DNA from: CAZCDM01 sp964497475 | GTDB lineage: Bacteria > Planctomycetota > Phycisphaerae > SM23-33 | Assembly (NCBI GenBank): GCA_964497475.1 | Contig: CAZCDM010000098.1 | Coordinates: 1 to 9,245 of the forward strand | DNA: 9,245 bases | Reading direction: 5' to 3' | In this document: positions 6,501 through 9,245 of the stretch, piece by piece | Numbering within the stretch: the stretch's first letter is position 1 | Layout: each line of letters begins with the position of its first letter | Translations under genes and position numbers: made by a program | The notes under the pieces: generated by a model | Told to the model about the DNA's origin: nothing | Database searches by the model: none | What the model saw: the letters and a program-made list of their open reading frames with translations, nothing else

Positions 6501-6506
6501 ATACGC

Positions 6507-9179
6507 ATGACCGACCAACCCGTTTCGCGAGACAACGATGCCGACCCGCAGGAGACGCGCGACTGGATCGAATCGCTCGACTACGCCCTGGGCCACGGCG
6601 GCCCCGAGCGGGTGCAGTACCTCCTCAAGACCCTCGCCGAGCAAGCCACCCGCCGCGGCGTGACGCTGCCCTACCAGGCCACCACGCCCTACATCAACAC
6701 CATCCCCCGCAGCGAGCAGCCGCCGTTTCCGGGCAATCGCGAACTGGAACGCCGCATCAAGTCCATCATCCGCTGGAACGCCATGGCCATGGTCGTCCGG
6801 GCCAATCGTGAGCACAGCGGCATTGGCGGGCACATCAGCACGTTCGCCTCGGCGGCGACGCTTTTCGAGATCGGCTTTACCCACTTCTTCCACGGCCGAT
6901 CCGACGGCCACCATGGCGACATGGTCTACTTCCAGGGCCACGCCTCGCCAGGCGTCTACGCGCGGGCGTTTCTGGAAGGCCGACTCGACGAGCAGCACCT
7001 GCACAACTTCCGCCGTGAGGTCGGCGGCCATGGGCTCAGCAGCTATCCGCACCCGTGGCTCATGCCGGACTTCTGGCAGTTCCCGACGGTCTCGATGGGC
7101 CTCGGGCCGATCACGGCCATCTACCAGGCGCGGTTCAACCGCTACCTCGAAGACCGAGGCCTCAAAGACACCCGCGGCGAGAAGGTCTGGGCCTTCCTCG
7201 GCGACGGCGAGACCGACGAGCCCGAAACGCTCGGCGCGATCACGCTGGCCGCCCGCGAAAAACTCGACAACCTCATCTTCGTGGTCGACTGCAACCTCCA
7301 GCGGCTCGACGGGCCGGTGCGGGGCAATGGCAAAATCATCCAGGAGCTCGAAGGCGCGTTCCGCGGCTCGGGATGGCGGGTGATTAAGGTCATCTGGGGC
7401 GACGACTGGGACCCGCTGCTGGACGGGCCGAGCGGCGATCTGCTGGCCCGGCGGATGGAAGAGGTCGTCGACGGCGAGTACCAGAAGTACACCGTGGCCG
7501 GGGCGGAGTACATCCGTGAGCATTTCTTTGGCAAGTATCCGGAGCTGGCCGAGATGGCCCGGCAGCTCTCCGACGAGAAGATCGTCAAGATGCGTCGCGG
7601 CGGGCACGATCCGGAGAAGGTCTACGCAGCCTACAAGGCGGCGGTGGAAACCACCGGCCAGCCGGTCTGCATCCTGTGCAAAACCGTCAAGGGCTACGGC
7701 CAGGGCGAAGCCGGCGAAGGCCGCAACGTCGCCCACAACCAGAAGAAGCTCAACGAGGACGAGCTGCGCGAGTTCCGCTCGCGGTTCGGCATACCGATCA
7801 GCGACGAGAAGGTCGCCTCGGCCCCGTTCTACAAACCGCCGGAAGACTCGCCCGAGATGGAATACCTCCGCGCGCGGCGCGAAACGCTGGGCGGGCCCGT
7901 GCCCGTGCCGCGCTGCACGCCCGAGCCGCTGGCCACGCCCGACCCGGCCGACTATGAGGAGTTCCTCCAAGGCTCCGACGGCCGGGAGGTCAGCACGACG
8001 ATGGCCTTCGTGCGGTTCCTGGGCCATCTGCTGCGGGACGAAAAAGTCGGCCGAAACATCGTGCCCATCGTGCCCGACGAGTCGCGCACCTTCGGCATGG
8101 AGGCGCTGTTCCGCCAGGTGGGTATTTACAGCCACGTCGGCCAGCTCTACGAGCCGGTCGATTCCGAGTCGATGCTCTACTACAACGAGAAGACCGACGG
8201 GCAGATTCTTGAGGAGGGCATTACCGAGGCCGGCTCGATGAGCAGCTTCGTCGCCGCCGGGTCCAGCCATTACACCCACGGCGTGAACATGATCCCGATT
8301 TTCATCTACTACAGCATGTTCGGCTTCCAGCGGATTGGCGACCTGGCCTGGCTGGCGGGCGATAAGCGCTGCCGCGGGTTCATGATCGGCGGCACGGCCG
8401 GGCGGACCACGCTCAACGGCGAGGGCCTCCAGCACCAGGACGGCCACTCGCATCTGCTGGCCGGGACGATCCCGACCTTCCGCTCGTACGACCCGGCCTG
8501 GGCGTACGAAATCGTCACCATCTTTCTGCACGGCATGAAGCACATGTACGCTGACGGCAACGATTGCACGTTCTACCTGACGGCCTACAACGAAAACTAC
8601 GTCCAGCTCGACATGCCCGAAACCGCCACCGCCGAGGCGATCATCCGCGGCATGTACAAGTTCCGTGGCCCGCTCGACGGCCGACGCAAGCCGCAGGTCA
8701 ACCTGCTGGGCTCCGGCCCGATCCTGCGCGAAGCGCTGCGGGCGCAGGAAATCCTCGCCGAGCAGTTCGACATCGCCGCCAATGTCTTTTCCGTCACGAG
8801 CTACAACGAGCTGGCCCGCGACTGCCGCCTCTGCGACCAGCACAACCTGCTGCACCCGCACGATATCCGCAGGCCGTACGTCAAGGAGGTCCTCGCCGAC
8901 GAGCCGGCTGCGACCGTCGCCGTCAGCGATTACGTCCGCACCGTGCCCCACCAGATCGCCAGCCACGTGCCGAACCTCTGGACGCTGGGGACGGATGGCT
9001 TCGGCCGGAGCGATACGCGCGAAAGCCTGCGACGGTTCTTCGAGATCGACGCCGAGTGCATCACCCTGGCCGCCCTCGAGCGGCTGAGCGTGGACGGCGA
9101 GTTCCCGGCCGGGAAGCTCGGCGAGGTCATCGATCAGCTCGGCATCGACCCGGACAAACCCAACCCGATGACCAGCTGA
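6507..9179 (+). CDS. aceE: Pyruvate dehydrogenase E1 component, homodimeric type
   Basis: This thiamine diphosphate enzyme decarboxylates pyruvate and transfers the acetyl group to lipoyl-E2, the first step of the pyruvate dehydrogenase complex feeding acetyl-CoA into metabolism. The 890-aa length matches AceE proteins (E. coli about 887). The thiamine diphosphate/Mg motif runs from GDGE at 232-235 to DCNLQRLDGP starting at 261, with Asn263. His109 and His145 correspond to active-site histidines 106 and 142 of the E. coli enzyme. His410 in RNVAHN corresponds to E. coli His407 in the mobile active-site loop. Glu570 in LEEGITE is the cofactor-activating glutamate, and GLQHQDGHSH contains His643. 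Residue 261 is Asp where E. coli AceE has Asn. The protein is not the two-subunit PdhA/PdhB type. lpdA lies 212 nt upstream; no E2 gene is visible before the window ends 66 nt later. Confidence 0.96.
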   Translation: MTDQPVSRDNDADPQETRDWIESLDYALGHGGPERVQYLLKTLAEQATRRGVTLPYQATTPYINTIPRSEQPPFPGNRELERRIKSIIRWNAMAMVVRANREHSGIGGHISTFASAATLFEIGFTHFFHGRSDGHHGDMVYFQGHASPGVYARAFLEGRLDEQHLHNFRREVGGHGLSSYPHPWLMPDFWQFPTVSMGLGPITAIYQARFNRYLEDRGLKDTRGEKVWAFLGDGETDEPETLGAITLAAREKLDNLIFVVDCNLQRLDGPVRGNGKIIQELEGAFRGSGWRVIKVIWGDDWDPLLDGPSGDLLARRMEEVVDGEYQKYTVAGAEYIREHFFGKYPELAEMARQLSDEKIVKMRRGGHDPEKVYAAYKAAVETTGQPVCILCKTVKGYGQGEAGEGRNVAHNQKKLNEDELREFRSRFGIPISDEKVASAPFYKPPEDSPEMEYLRARRETLGGPVPVPRCTPEPLATPDPADYEEFLQGSDGREVSTTMAFVRFLGHLLRDEKVGRNIVPIVPDESRTFGMEALFRQVGIYSHVGQLYEPVDSESMLYYNEKTDGQILEEGITEAGSMSSFVAAGSSHYTHGVNMIPIFIYYSMFGFQRIGDLAWLAGDKRCRGFMIGGTAGRTTLNGEGLQHQDGHSHLLAGTIPTFRSYDPAWAYEIVTIFLHGMKHMYADGNDCTFYLTAYNENYVQLDMPETATAEAIIRGMYKFRGPLDGRRKPQVNLLGSGPILREALRAQEILAEQFDIAANVFSVTSYNELARDCRLCDQHNLLHPHDIRRPYVKEVLADEPAATVAVSDYVRTVPHQIASHVPNLWTLGTDGFGRSDTRESLRRFFEIDAECITLAALERLSVDGEFPAGKLGEVIDQLGIDPDKPNPMTS

Positions 9180-9245
9180 TGGCGGCGAGTTGCTCTACCC
9201 CGCATTTCTCACCGGTCCGTTGATTTTTGTTGGTGACGACGATTG
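9180..9245. other. Short flank after aceE
   Basis: I see no gene start with a ribosome binding site here. TCACC (9209-9213) and GGTGA (9232-9236) form a weak inverted pair with an 18-nt loop. There is no clear terminator, so transcription may continue to a downstream gene. Confidence 0.4.

Noticed and set aside
6411..8966. 851-aa open frame on the - strand opposite aceE
   Set aside because: It is antisense to a clear aceE gene. Its composition is typical of the shadow of a GC-rich gene, with no recognisable domain.

Overview
This window is GC-rich chromosomal DNA from a bacterium. It carries four complete protein-coding genes, all on the + strand and packed with strongly GC-biased third codon positions, plus three AT-richer intergenic stretches that hold regulatory-looking hairpins and dispersed repeats. 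A planctomycete, perhaps of the Phycisphaerae or a relative, is my best guess. The reasons are a PAS-rich hybrid kinase, a Pro/Ala/Thr linker in a lipoprotein, and dispersed intergenic repeats of the 'CCACGAAT' and 'CACAGAG' kinds. This is inference from style, and a high-GC deltaproteobacterium or similar lineage is not excluded.

Region 1 (1-370) is a non-coding leader. It has a good sigma70-like promoter (155-182), an attenuator-like pair of alternative stems (281-324), and a perfect 9-bp inverted repeat (336-356) that directly abuts the Shine-Dalgarno sequence of the first gene.

Region 2 (371-4481) is a signalling pair. The first gene is a soluble hybrid histidine kinase (degenerate receiver, three PAS domains, HisKA, HATPase, receiver). 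The second, after a 55-nt gap, is a predicted lipoprotein made of FIST_N and FIST_C sensory domains. Its Shine-Dalgarno sequence lies in the stem of a small GAAA-loop hairpin. The two may form one sensory module, but that is not shown by the sequence.

Region 3 (4482-4872) is a repeat-bearing intergenic stretch followed by a candidate promoter for the next gene.

Region 4 (4873-9179) is central metabolism: dihydrolipoamide dehydrogenase (E3, lpdA) and the homodimeric-type pyruvate dehydrogenase E1 (aceE). They are separated by a second, different inverted-repeat element that begins on the last base of the lpdA stop codon. Together they supply two of the three enzymes of the pyruvate dehydrogenase complex. 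The E2 acyltransferase is not in the window and may lie downstream.

I see no transposase, CRISPR array, tRNA, rRNA or defence system. The very long antisense reading frames opposite these genes are by-products of codon bias. The most notable items are the degenerate receiver and Cys-bearing PAS domain of the kinase, its pairing with an exported FIST protein, the structured leader, and the two palindromic repeat elements placed exactly at stop codons.
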